Assembly: GCA_020744225.1 (NCBI GenBank)
Contig: JAGMWG010000009.1
Coordinates: 62,001 to 126,000 of the forward strand
DNA from: Paraphoma chrysanthemicola
Lineage: Eukaryota; Ascomycota; Dothideomycetes; Pleosporales; Phaeosphaeriaceae
DNA length: 64,000 nucleotides
Reading direction: 5' to 3'
Of the stretch, positions 13,160-23,398 are shown piece by piece. A program made the position numbers and the translations under genes. Below the pieces are notes generated by a model. The model was not told where the DNA came from and ran no database searches. It worked only from the letters and a program-made list of their open reading frames with translations. The stretch's first letter is position 1; each line of letters starts with the position of its first letter.

Positions 13160-13786
13160 TTATCTCTTGCTCCGAGGTCCAATATTTGGCCTTTTCTTCA
13201 ATTTGTCCTCGGGCTCGCCACTTTCCAACCGCTTGATTAGATGATCCGGGTCAAAATCAACCCCAAACGGATTTTCGGTAAACTCGGGTCCACACATGAA
13301 AGCCGTTGCTTCGTCGTTTGAGGTGAAGTTGTCTACTTGCGTTTCAACTTCGTTGCCGTCTGGATCGGCGTAGTAGATGCTCGTTGTTGGGCCATGGTTT
13401 ACACACCATGACGGGAGTATGCCGGCCTTTTTGCGGATAACATAGCTGGTGAGTAAATCCTCTAGATTGTCGAACGCAAACGCAACGTGAGCCAGGCCAC
13501 ATGATCGAGCAGCAGATGCTGCACGTGGCACGGCGTTTTCAAATCCGGAGATGCCAATGCGGTGATGCTCGTCATCGTAACTGATGAAACTGAGCGAGTC
13601 GTTGCCCCATACAACGTGCCCGCCAAGAAATTTAAGATACCAGTCGACCATTTTTGTGTAATTTGCTGGCGTTGTTCGAAGGACCACATGACAAAGCCGT
13701 GACGGGCTGATCACGGGTCCGGTGACGTCTGCGATAGCCATGCTTGAAGCTTGTGGAGAAGGATCCCTGTCTCTTGAACTGAGCAT
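13160..13786 (-). CDS. VOC-family (glyoxalase/extradiol dioxygenase fold) protein
   Basis: A member of the vicinal oxygen chelate superfamily, resembling fungal biphenyl-2,3-diol 1,2-dioxygenase-like proteins; these use a divalent metal, classically to cleave catechol-type rings or act on related substrates. Single exon, 208 residues; a second in-frame ATG at 13741 gives 193 residues and fits family starts better. The first module has SRLCHVVLRTTPAN with the first metal-ligand His, the second has GLAHVAFAF with another His, and DPDGNEVETQVDNF carries the Glu ligand. YYADPDGN is the typical module ending. The gene is the left-most member of the cluster and is transcribed away from P450-1, sharing a ~310-bp promoter region that contains a perfect hairpin. 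The substrate cannot be told from sequence; catechol cleavage is an inference from the fold. Confidence 0.8.
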   Translation of the reverse strand: MLSSRDRDPSPQASSMAIADVTGPVISPSRLCHVVLRTTPANYTKMVDWYLKFLGGHVVWGNDSLSFISYDDEHHRIGISGFENAVPRAASAARSCGLAHVAFAFDNLEDLLTSYVIRKKAGILPSWCVNHGPTTSIYYADPDGNEVETQVDNFTSNDEATAFMCGPEFTENPFGVDFDPDHLIKRLESGEPEDKLKKRPNIGPRSKR

Positions 13787-13897
13787 TCGTCCGGGTGTAA
13801 TCCAACGTCGTGTGTCATATTATAATTCGTTCAAGAGTACCTAGCCCTCTGGCTCCGATGTGCCGCGGTGTGCTTCGCCGTCCGCTGGATTAGTTGT

Positions 13898-13906
13898 CGG
13901 AGGCCG
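13898..13906. promoter_or_regulatory. CGGAGGCCG element in divergent promoter
   Basis: A CGG-AGG-CCG dyad in the shared VOC/P450-1 promoter. The core CGGAGGCC recurs twice upstream of P450-2 (23158 and 23188), and a weaker GGAGGCC occurs upstream of the cluster regulator (about 27764-27771, minus strand). Zn2Cys6 proteins bind pairs of CGG triplets, so it is a candidate site for the cluster regulator. One more copy lies inside an unrelated coding region (about 44944). Confidence 0.3.
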
Positions 13907-13968
13907 GCGGAGAGCGGGAATTTCCTCTTACGGACTGGTACCGCTTCGATCTCGAACCAACTTCTCCA

Positions 13969-13998
13969 CAGTGAATTTGTGGGGCTACAAATTCACTG
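13969..13998. promoter_or_regulatory. perfect 12-bp inverted repeat, 6-nt loop
   Basis: CAGTGAATTTGT at 13969-13980 is followed by a GGGGCT spacer and its exact reverse complement at 13987-13998. It lies 99 bp upstream of the P450-1 start codon, inside the VOC/P450-1 divergent promoter. It could be an operator for a dimeric regulator or form a hairpin in the P450-1 5' leader. Confidence 0.45.
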
Positions 13999-14097
13999 GA
14001 CCTGCAACGTCGATCTACCGCACAGACACACTTGCGTTTTTAACTGCTGCTTCGAAATCCCCAAACAGGGAGTCAGGCATATGGCTCTCGTACAATT

Positions 14098-15634
14098 ATG
14101 GCTCTTTTAAATACATTCTCAAATCTTTTGACCAAGAATTTAGTGTTCATTTGGTTACCCCTGGCGCTCGTCCTCTATACATTCTGTATCGTTGCATATC
14201 GTTTGTGGTTCCACCCTCTAGCAAAGTACCCTGGTCCCTTCCTTGCCAAAATCACTGGCTACTATACAACCTACTTCGCACTAATCGGCGAACCTACGAA
14301 ACATCGATATGCTGCTTTGTGCAAATATGGGGAGTGCGTTCGCATTGGCCCCAACGAGCTCCTATTCGGAGATGTCGCCTCGGTCAAGCAAGTTTACGGC
14401 CAAAGCTCTACTATGCCACGGAAAGATGCAGAGTTCTACCAAGGTTTCAGTCTTACCGGGCCACACAACGTGCTAAGCGTTAGCGACAAAGGAGAGCACG
14501 CACGCATACGGCGGTTGCTATCAAACGCATTCGCTTTCAGCACTGTTGCCCATTTCGAAAGCAGACTAGTCTTCCTCATTGAAAAGTACTTGGCAATCTT
14601 GGGACAATCATCTCAGCCACAAGACATTTACGATCTCACACAGCGTCTTTACCTGGACACGATTGGCGAACTCAGCTTTGATCAATCCTTTGATTGCCTA
14701 GGAAATGGCGAATTTGCAGAGCAGGCTCTGGATGGTGAGCGAGTCTCGATCATTTCCAACCTAAGGGGCAGGATCCCATTTGTCGAGTGGCTCCCACTTG
14801 ACTTCATCAAAGAAGCTGCGCGCGCTCAACCTCGGTTGAAGAAATTTGCTGCGATGTGTGTAGACAACCTTCGTTCTAGGATCCGGGATGGCAAGGCCAA
14901 TGATAATTCTTTACTCAGACGAATGATCGAAGCAAAGAATGATGGATCCAGCTTGAGCGATGCAGAACTCATGGAAAATGCGATCATATTCATACAAGCT
15001 GGCGCGGGTACATCCTTGAATGCCTTGGTCTGGTTCATCTGGCGAGTCGGTTCAGAACCGACTGTGAATGAGCGCTTGGTGAGAGAGATACGTGAGGCTT
15101 TTCCAGATCCATCGAAGTTCCCAGACTTAAAAAGGGTCGATTCTTTGGTCAGTAAACACCAGCGGCATGACAATTGAAAACACATCGCTTACAAACATGC
15201 AGCCCTACCTCAATAAAGTCTGGACAGAAGCCCTGCGACTATATGCGCCTCTAGCGGTATCGCTGCCGAGAATATCGCCTGGTAGAGTTATCGGCGGGCA
15301 ATACGTGCCAAAAGGCACACGGATTGGCAATCTCAGCTATTATACACACCGGCACCCCGATATCTTCCCTGATCCCGAAACATTCAATCCCGATAGATGG
15401 GATAATAGTACCCCAGATATGCAACTGATGCTACGTCCTTTCAGTCTTGGTCCGCATAACTGCATTGGCATGCACATTGCAAGGGCCCAGTTGCTGCTTA
15501 CAATCGCAGGCCTTTACCAACGCTATGATGTCATTGTGGATGGGTCGATGACGGAACACATGTTGGACGTGGAGGACAGAGGCATTATGTTCCCACGGAA
15601 GAAGGTTTTTGAAGTCAAATTGAATAAAGTTTAG
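14098..15634 (+). CDS. cytochrome P450 monooxygenase (cluster P450-1)
   Basis: A microsomal haem-thiolate monooxygenase. Two exons, 14098-15147 and 15203-15634 (55-bp intron), give 493 residues, a normal P450 length. A hydrophobic N-terminal anchor is followed by YRLWFHPLAKYPGPFLAKIT, then PYLNKVWTEALRLY (ExxR motif), PETFNPDRW, and haem loop FSLGPHNCIG with the Cys ligand. The general organisation resembles the fungal CYP58/CYP65-type enzymes that modify secondary metabolites. The I-helix reads FIQAGAGTSLNAL: the acidic residue normally preceding the conserved Thr is Gly. A nine-codon upstream ORF starts at 14081 and overlaps the start codon in another frame. It is divergent from the VOC gene. 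The substrate is unknown. Confidence 0.9.
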
Positions 15635-15803
15635 TGAGAGAGGTTGGGATAACAACCGATGTTCGATGCTCTGGGGGTTTGTTTGTTTGAAGCATGCTTT
15701 CTCAGAATGATTTGTTGGAACTATTCATTATTCATATTGCATGAATTGAGCATAGTGAATCGTGTTCTGAACATCAAAGGGTCTAATGAAGTACCATAAA
15801 AAT

Positions 15804-17284
15804 CTACTTATAAGTCCCTCGTCTAATTTGATCGCACACTCTTTTCAACACGTGCCCACCATATTCGAAGTCTTCGAGATCTAGATATATCTGCGCGGAG
15901 AGACGTGCCCACCAACACCCTCTCAGGAAAATGAATGCTATAAAGGTTGAATGTTCGAGACATGCAGACGAGAGAAATTGATTAATGACCGGAACATCTA
16001 TGACCGAAATAGATGGTGAGTGATGCTCTCCCGCGCGTGTTGAGGAAAGAGATGACTGGGTAACTTCTAGCGGTAGACGTACGTTTACCATACAGCACTG
16101 GTGGGTCTGCGGATCTTGCATAATCTCAGTCCCCAGAATTTGTGCCACTCGACATCCTCCTGTATAAGCAAGCTTATAACAATAATCCATGATAACTTGC
16201 TCCCCTCCACACACCTCGCTACGAAAGCGAAGGGCTTCTGGCATACAGAGGAAGGCTGTGTTGTCGACACTTCCGACGAATTCGAATTGCGAGATGAAGT
16301 TGCTTTTGCCAGTCGGTGGTAGCGGATTGTTCGGTAGTGGTGCATTCGCTTTGGTGAAAGGAACAAAATAGTGAGATGTTGGTAAAGACGAGCGTAGGAG
16401 ATGCTGGTTTCGCTTCGGCACGAAGAGAACGGCACAGCCGCGCGGCGTGAACAGCCATCTTTAATGAGTCAGATGCGGCATACTGAAACGGATTTAGATA
16501 CACACTTGTGGCAGTTGGAAATGAAAAAGTCGGGCTGTAGCGCAGGAAGGTCGAGGTCGATATGGCCAACAGCATGCGCGCCGTCGATTAAGCTAAGCAC
16601 GCCTGCCTTCCTGGCAGCTCGTGTCAATTGCTCGAAAGGAAGTCGTGCACAAGGGAGACTGGAAACCGTTTCGAAGAGAGCGACTCGCACTTTTCCTCTG
16701 TGCCTCTCTAGTATTTCGCAAAAGTGGGTGACAAGTTTGTCATCCGCTACCGGGAAATCGAGATCAAGTTTCAAGGACTCGGCAGGCGTTGTTTCAGTGA
16801 TGTAAGCAATTGTTTCTTCGCAAGCGCCATATATGCACCCGAGGTACACAATCAGGTCGCCTGGTTCAAAGCGCAAATTTCGGAGAATGGCGTTGACTCC
16901 AGTTGTAGCGTTTGCTACGTAGACGACTTCATCGTGTGGCACGCCCAAAAAGTCAGCCATGACCTCGCGCGAGTAATCTAGTAGCCTCGGATATTCGTAT
17001 CGGATGTAACGATCAGGTGCGGCTTCTGTTGCGTCTTGCAAGGCGCGCATTTTATCTCTTACGCTCTTGACATATGTACCAAACGACCCTAATTGCTAGG
17101 TAGTCAGATCAACGCATGAGAATGGGTTCATATGCCTAGAGATTGGCTTACCATGGTTCAAATTCACGAAGCCATCTTCCAACATGAAATGCTTGTCTCG
17201 CATCTCTTTACCAAAGGGGATCAGCGGCCGTTGCTTTTCAGCCAGCGTTCCGTAAGTCATTGGCAGAGTCGTGCTATCGGCCAT
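15804..17284 (-). CDS. class V PLP-dependent aminotransferase-fold enzyme
   Basis: A fold-type I PLP enzyme of the class V (NifS/isopenicillin N epimerase-like) group. Fungal relatives include hercynylcysteine lyase-like proteins and LolT-type enzymes of loline biosynthesis. Three exons, 17284-17152, 17088-16506 and 16458-15804 (introns of 63 and 47 bp), give 456 residues. Visible landmarks are EDGFVNLNHGSFGTY at the N-terminus, YVANATTGVNAIL, LIDGAHAVGHIDLDL (PLP-contacting Asp), and FISNCHKW, whose Lys should bind PLP; the second intron splits that Lys codon. WWARLSAQIYLDLEDFE is the conserved C-terminal block. All key parts are present. It is followed on the same strand by the KAT-like gene upstream of it, making a tandem pair of PLP enzymes. 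The reaction (epimerase, lyase, cyclase or desulfurase) cannot be decided from sequence. Confidence 0.88.
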
Positions 17285-17569
17285 TATGATCAATATCGGA
17301 GAGTCGGGCTGTTCTGCATATCTGCTCGAACCATATCGCGAAAGCAGTATATAAACTTGTGAAGCCCATGGATGGCAGAAGCCGGGGACCCGCCTTGTTC
17401 GCAGACATGATTATGCAGTAGTAGTCAACTAACCCGAATAGTCAATCTCCGAGAGTATGACTGTGATGAAAGCTCTTGAGTCTGAGATCAAGAACAGCAT
17501 TATATCCAAGACTTTGGTTGTTGCAACATTACGCTCATTCTTCCAGGGCTATGTACATGACGACGCTTA

Positions 17570-19258
17570 CTATTGAGCCCTGATGTATTGGCTTAAGCCC
17601 CTCAGCCTTCTTTTAGCCTCCTCGAGATCTTCATCAGTCTTGCAAACAGAAAAGCGCAGACATTCTTCTATGAGGTGTGCATCTTCGTTCAGGTAGAAGT
17701 CTATTACAAATGTTACTAGAAGATCTGAATGGTGTATGAGCGGGCTGTTCACGTACCTGATGGTGGAACCGCAGCGACTCCCACTTCGTTCATGAGAAAA
17801 TAACTCAATCTGAAGTCTCGTGGCCGTGCGGCTACGTGTGGTGGAAAGGAATAGTTGTCTGGGAATTGAACCTTCTTCAAGTTCGCGACCACGAAATAAC
17901 CTCCTTCCGGACGCGTATACGGGATTGATAACTCATCGAAAACAGCCGTAAAGCGCTTTATCTTGCCAAGCATATCTGAAACTGCTTCTTCAAAGAATCC
18001 ATTCGTGTCAGCCTGGTTTAGACTAAGGGCTACGGCTTCTTGAAGTGGGCTCACGCTGCTGTAACAGATTCGAGTATGTGCAGCAGATACGTGTTTTATC
18101 AAGTCTGCAGGCCCAATAAGCAAGCCCACACGCCAGCCGGTGGCATAAAACATTTTGCCAGCAGATCCAACAGTCAGAGTTCGTTCGGCGATTTCTCTGT
18201 GGAGAGCTGCTGGACGAATAGAGTCGACATACAGCAGGTGGTCGTACACCTTGGAAGATCAGAATCTGGCTTAGTTGTCCGGTGGTTGCATAGCACTAAC
18301 CTCGTCTGACAGTAGTATCAGGTTGTTTTCCACACATATTTGCCCTATTTGCTCCAGTTCCTTCGTTGAAAAGACCTTGCCAAGTGGATTGTGACTGTGT
18401 ACTGTTAGAAATTCGCTGTTAGAGACCAAGTACTGGATAAATTCGTACGGTGTATTCAACACGACCATTTTTGTGTTCTTAGATATTGCTTGTTTGAGTT
18501 CTTCGAAATTTACAGTCCATTCTGCAGAAGATACGGTATGCTTGGCCGCCGTGGGCGGTGCGTGCAATTTGACAACCACGACTTTGGCTCCTGGCATCTG
18601 AATATTGCTGATATATCTAGAGTTTGATCAGCGATGTAGGATTGTTCGAAGACGAAAAGGTACTCATACTGATCAAAAAAAGGCTCGAAGACTATGACCT
18701 CATGGCCGGGCTCCAGGAATGCAAAAAATGCACTAAGCATCCCTGACTGGACTTAGCACCAGTTTAAAGGTGTAAATATGGCCAATAATCGTTACCTTCA
18801 TTTGCTCCTGTAGTGACAACCACTTCAGTTTCTGGATTGATCACACGACCGAAAGACGGGGCGTACGATCTGGCTATTGCAGCTTTCAATGTTGGTCGAC
18901 CCTGCGATCTGTGGGTAGAGGGACTGAAACGGTTTACATTGTATCTACCTTTGTGGGTGCATACTGATTGCAATGTACGTGATCGAACACGCTCTTCGCT
19001 GCCTTAATCACGAAATCTGGTGGGTTGTATCCACTAGAGATCTTTAGCCTCCCTTCTGGGCTGACTCCATTCCAGCTTCGTGTCTTACAAGAATCCTTGG
19101 CCCATATTGATGATGGGCTGTATAGGCGCCTTTGCAGCGGCCTCGTTGACGAATGACCTATCACACTATTTTAGTCAAACATAATTCATGACCGAGGGCA
19201 TAACACACCACACATCCTGTCGCTGAGTTGCAACTCGTTTCGCGGGTTTGATCATCAT
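17570..19258 (-). CDS. kynurenine aminotransferase / cysteine-S-conjugate lyase-like class I aminotransferase
   Basis: A PLP-dependent class I/II aminotransferase of the kynurenine-oxoglutarate transaminase (BNA3/CCBL) group. I reconstruct nine exons: 19258-19209, 19157-19089, 19033-18949, 18901-18796, 18742-18670, 18616-18449, 18394-18301, 18249-17757 and 17700-17570. They give 422 residues, with all eight introns of 47-56 bp in phase. Key motifs are RQDVWSFVNEAAA, NMGQGFFGYNPPDF, NQYAPTKGRPTLKAAIARSY, TTGANEGMLSAFFAFL, LNTPHNPLGKVF, DEVYDHLLYVDS, and TVGSAGKMFYATGWRVG with the PLP Lys. It would interconvert an amino acid (kynurenine, aromatic or sulfur-containing) and its 2-oxo acid. It diverges from the reductase gene across 276 bp holding a CGG-N5-CCG dyad. 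As a cluster copy it is more likely a pathway enzyme than the housekeeping KAT. Confidence 0.88.
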
Positions 19259-19392
19259 TGCTCAGGCGTGTGTCACGTTGAGCCTCATGCCCACTATAGA
19301 ATTAAGGATACTTTCAGAGCACCTGGTTTGTTACGGCAATGACTGTCTGCGTTATAGCTGCACTTTTCAGGCTAGCTTGATGATCGGCGGGG

Positions 19393-19409
19393 TCCCGGAC
19401 AAACCGGGA
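19393..19409. promoter_or_regulatory. CGG-N5-CCG dyad between aminotransferase and reductase
   Basis: TCCCGG-ACAAA-CCGGGA is a 6-bp perfect inverted repeat with a 5-nt spacer; read as triplets it is CGG-N5-CCG, a usual Zn2Cys6 dimer site shape. It lies midway in the 276-bp divergent promoter. The FAH/SnoaL divergent promoter has the same spacing (24620-24630). Confidence 0.4.
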
Positions 19410-19534
19410 TTATCCAAAAGAGGCAACACCCGTGGATCGACATCTATCCGGCAGATTGCGGGGAAAGGCTAGAGCTCGCAACTGCTCACTTAACAGATGC
19501 TGCGCAATTTGTGATTGATCTGCCAGAATCAATC

Positions 19535-20879
19535 ATGCCGCTTCCTCTGCCTAACGTAGCTTTCGTCACTGGGGTGAATGGTATCAGCGGCTATGCGATT
19601 GCGGACTTTTTAGTCAAGCAGTCTGACAAAGATTGGTGAGAAAGCCACTGCGGTTCGAAGCTCGAGTAGGCTAATCAAATGCGTTAGGTCTGAGATCATC
19701 ATCACCTCTAGGTCTCCTTTGACAATTCCTTTCATTGACCACCGCGTCCGGTTTGTTCCCATCGACTTTTTGGATGACAACACACGCATAGAACGCGCAT
19801 TGCAGCCATATGCAAGTCGAATTACTCACGCGTTCTTTACTTCTTACGTTCATGTGGACGACTTCAAAAAGCTCTCCGAGCTTAACGTTCCATTATTCAC
19901 CAATTTTTTGCATGTCTTGGACAAGCTCAGCCCTAACCTACAACGAATTACACTACAAACAGGAGGAAAGGTATGGTATCCCCTTTGATCATTCCAAGTT
20001 ATTTTCTGATCGCAACTATCGCAGAATTATGGTGCTCACCTCGGAGAGCCTCTCGTCTTTCCTGCGAAGGAGGACCAACCTCGCTGCGTCGACCCGCACA
20101 ATTTTTACTTCAAACAAGAAGATGCTCTTAAGGCACTTCAGAGCAAGCGGAAGACGTGGTCTTGGAATGTAATCATGCCTACAGGTATCGTTGGTGTCTC
20201 ACCGCACGGTATGTAGGATTGTGCATCCAAGGATCGGGCGTTGCGCTAACACCGGGATCGAAGGTTCGGGCATATCCGAGGCATTGTCCATAGCAGTCTA
20301 CTTGCTTGTTCATCGAGAACTAAACGAAGCAGCCATATGGCCTTGGGGCGAGTTTATGTTTAGCGCACCTGACGACAAATCCTACGCTCCAGGCCTTGCT
20401 CATTTCACTGTGTGGGCGGCTACACAGCATCATTGCGCCAATGAAGCCTTCAACTACGTGAATGGCGATGTGCTTGTTTGGAAACACTTGTGGAAAAAGC
20501 TTGCAGATTATTTCGGCGTTGAGGTATAGCATCAAGTTCTCGATTATCTTTATTGAAGCTCACATTGTTGAAGGCTCCGGCGCCAGACTTTTCGCAACAA
20601 AAAGAAAAGTGCAATACACCAAAGTGAGCGGAGGACAAGAAAGAGGTCTGGAAGCGCGTCGTCGCGAAGCACGGAGGCAAAGTCGAAGCATTCGAATGGT
20701 CTTCGTGGGCACACCTCGACTGGGCAATTGGAAAGTCATGGTACACTTTATTGTCGATGAGTAAGGCTAGAGAATACGGGTGGACGCGTACGGACGATAC
20801 AAGTGAAAGCTTCTTGAAGACCATCAGATCTTTTGAGAATGCGGGCATACTTCCACAGTCCACCGTGTTAGTTGCCTGA
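19535..20879 (+). pseudogene. PRISE-type SDR (5-beta-reductase/iridoid-synthase-like), internal stop
   Basis: An atypical short-chain reductase of the PRISE family, NAD(P)H-dependent enone reductases. Exons 19535-19635, 19688-19970, 20025-20208, 20264-20523 and 20574-20879 join in phase (introns 50-55 bp). NAFVTGxNGxxG-like nucleotide motif appears as VAFVTGVNGISGYAIADFL; TGGKNYGAHLGEP and NFYFKQEDAL are family active-site blocks (Lys and Tyr). In exon 5 a TGA at 20625-20627 interrupts the frame. Directly after it the same frame reads AEDKKEVWKRVVAKHGG and runs to a natural end with FENAGILPQSTVLVA. Family members have Trp before that segment (W-A-x-D-K-x-x-V-W), so a single TGG-to-TGA change explains the stop. 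The intact product would be ~377 residues; the stop truncates it to 293. No alternative intron of normal size removes the stop. It could be a real lesion, readthrough or a sequence error. Confidence 0.8.
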
Positions 20880-21265
20880 AATTAGTTGAGACAATGTCTT
20901 TATTACCATGTGCATACAAATAACTAATGCTCATTCAAGTGAGTTATAGAACTATAGATTACGATTACCTCTCTATGCCCTTGTATATATGCAACCAACT
21001 TAGTTTAGCGTCCGACTTTCAGGAACGAGTAATAACAACGCCTGTTGCCACTCGCAAAGCTGAAGACAGCTTCAAGTACAAAACAATACACTTTGACTTT
21101 CACTTCCGATGTCAACAGTCAAGGAGCGTAATCTTGTTGAATTGGATTGACTGAGTCGACCTTCTAAGCACATGTTTGGTTTATAAAACTACAGCCAAAT
21201 TCAGGGTGTCAATATGGCGAACTGTGGGCAGCAATCAAGAGATCAGTGAGTCGCCCAGTAAGGGC

Positions 21266-22943
21266 TCATAGAAACTGCTCAATCATAGTTTTCTGCTCAA
21301 ACTCATACCCCTTAAGGTTTTCCCGTGATTCCTCAGCCTCTTGAATAATGATCTGCTTGATCTTTTCGGTACGAGGAATAAAGAGAGCTTTGAATGGAAG
21401 TGGCTGAGTGTTTTCGCTGTCTGTGTACGCAAAGATGTCGAGCTGCACGGGGTTTCCCTATTCAGTGTGTAAGTAGAAGTTGCTCTCGACGTTTGACTCG
21501 CAAGCTTACATTGTCGTCCAGACCTGGCTTTATGTCGAATGCCCAGAGAAGTCTGGGCACAATCATCCTAAGACCCTGCTCAGCAAACATCTGTCCGCTG
21601 CATGACCGACGGCCCCATCCAAACGCGTTATGACCCTTTTGGTTTGGGTACGGCAAGCGATTCTCAACCAAGAATCTGTCTGGATTGAAGCGGTCGGGAT
21701 CCGGAAAGTCTTTCGGGTGACGATGAATTCCCCATAAATTTCCATAGATATGGATGCCGGCGGGGAGAGTGTAGTCACGATATACATCATCCGTTATCGG
21801 CGTGTGGGCGAACCCACCCATGGCTGTAACACTTCTCCACCGGAATGCCTCTTTCAATACAGCCTGACAGTAAGGCAAGTTTTCGATGTCGCTCCAGGTG
21901 GGTGAGCGTTCTTTGCCGACAACGCGATCCAACTCCTCATGGGCTTTATGAACGGCGTCGGGATGCGTACAAAGCCCAAGCGTCAACGTATGCATTGTAC
22001 TTGATGTGGTATCAAGTCCTCCTCCGATAAGATTCGCGATCATCTCGGCAATGTCAAGATCTGTCAAGTCCATCTCCTCCTTGGATCGTATGAGTTCTTT
22101 AGCAAAATTTGGCTCCGCAGCCTTGGATCCCTCTTGCACAAGAGACCACCAATACTTGGCTGTGGCTGCACTTCTTTTCCTTAGCCTTTGAGGGAGAGCG
22201 TAAAGCCAAGACGGCAAATACTGCAATACCGGTAGTGCTTCTAGCCAAAACAAACCTGGAACTTGCATCAAGGTGATGTTCTCCATCATAGTCACAGCGA
22301 AGCGCAGCATGTAATCGTCCTTACTGACGATTCTTCTCCCATATGCGAGAATTGCCACGAGCGAGCAAGCGTATCTCTCATAGTACTTGGCAAAATCGGT
22401 AGGACTGCTCAGAAGTTCCTGCATAAGGATCTTGCCTTCAGCTTCCTGAATCTGTTTGTATGGCTTGATCGCTTGCGAGCCCACGGCAGTGTGCTGGTCG
22501 ATTTAGTTTCGCGCCATCATTACTTTCGCATGTGAGCATACCATGACTTTGCGCTGCAGCCTCCAATGATCGTTGTACGGCATAAAAACTTGGTTGCATT
22601 CTTGCTGTTTCGTGATATCTCCAAAAATGATATATCTTGGTCTGGAAGAGTAGAGTTGCGACCTTTTTTCCATTAAATCAGACGCCGACCAAGCGTCATT
22701 GCAGACGATATTCGGAAAACGGCCGATCCATATCGTCAACATTCCTTCCCCATTAGCCTGGCTCCATTTGTCGAACTGAAGCCAAGGCTTTGAAGGGCTC
22801 AAGGAAAGCATGTTACCGACAATTGGCCAGGGAAACGGCCCTGGGGGTAGCTTCCTACGAAGTCGCAGTATCCGTATATAGTCAAGAATAACGACGCATG
22901 CTGCTATGGTGAGGCAAGGATAAAGAAATGGCAGTGTGTGCAT
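21266..22943 (-). CDS. cytochrome P450 monooxygenase (cluster P450-2)
   Basis: A microsomal P450 resembling the fungal CYP64-type (O-methylsterigmatocystin oxidoreductase-like) enzymes. Exons 22943-22542, 22493-21510 and 21457-21266 (introns 48 and 52 bp) give 525 residues. A membrane anchor at residues ~5-25 is followed by RRKLPPGPFPWPIVGNML. The I-helix LIGGGLDTTSSTMHTL has the normal Asp-Thr pair; KEAFRWRSV is the ExxR motif; RFNPDRFL and haem loop FGWGRRSCSGQ with its Cys follow. The end of the protein, GNPVQLDIFAYTDSENTQPL, lies in the third exon. All canonical residues are present. The 455 bp upstream, before the FAH gene, hold two CGGAGGCC elements. Its substrate is unknown; with P450-1 it provides two oxidation steps for the cluster. 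Confidence 0.92.
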
Positions 22944-23157
22944 CCTGAAAAGATAGAGGGTAATTTCTGGCGGCGCAAGTAGGTAGCAATTGATGCAAGT
23001 CTGGGGGTACCCTTTTGGTTGAGAGTCTACCGTACGTGGCGTTGATAAGAATCACTGCTCATAATTTTCACAGGAACGATCCATCAATAGTTCCTTTTCC
23101 GGCTTCAACTGCTGGTATCCGTGAGAGCGGAATGTAGCTTGTTTGGAAACGACCGAC

Positions 23158-23196
23158 CGGAGGCCGGGTTGGGGTCAATCGGACTTCCGGAGGCCC
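23158..23196. promoter_or_regulatory. pair of CGGAGGCC elements upstream of P450-2
   Basis: CGGAGGCCG at 23158-23166 and CGGAGGCCC at 23188-23196, 30 bp apart, about 215-255 bp upstream of the P450-2 start. Between them lies a further CGG-N4-CCG (about 23180-23189). The same core occurs in the VOC/P450-1 promoter. Confidence 0.35.
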
Positions 23197-23398
23197 GCAC
23201 TCCTCTCCGGGTGTACCACCAACCATGAGCAGCTGTAAGTTCGACTGTGAATAACATCAGTGGCAGAACAGGTGCCGTATACTCTTCAAGCTTGCGCACC
23301 TATAGGGGGTGCTCTCACAACACACTTGGGCTCAAAGTACAAATTTATAATTGTCTCGATGAATGAGTGCACTTTCAAAGCACATAGAAGAAATGCTC

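Noticed and set aside
16020..16075. Possible extra intron in the last exon of the class V PLP gene
   Set aside because: The uninterrupted frame gives a linker of normal length between VNVRLPL and FIAFIF, so no intron is required.
20625..20670. 46-bp GTGAGC...AAG intron that would skip the TGA in the reductase
   Set aside because: It joins in the wrong phase and would discard the strongly conserved AEDKKEVW block.
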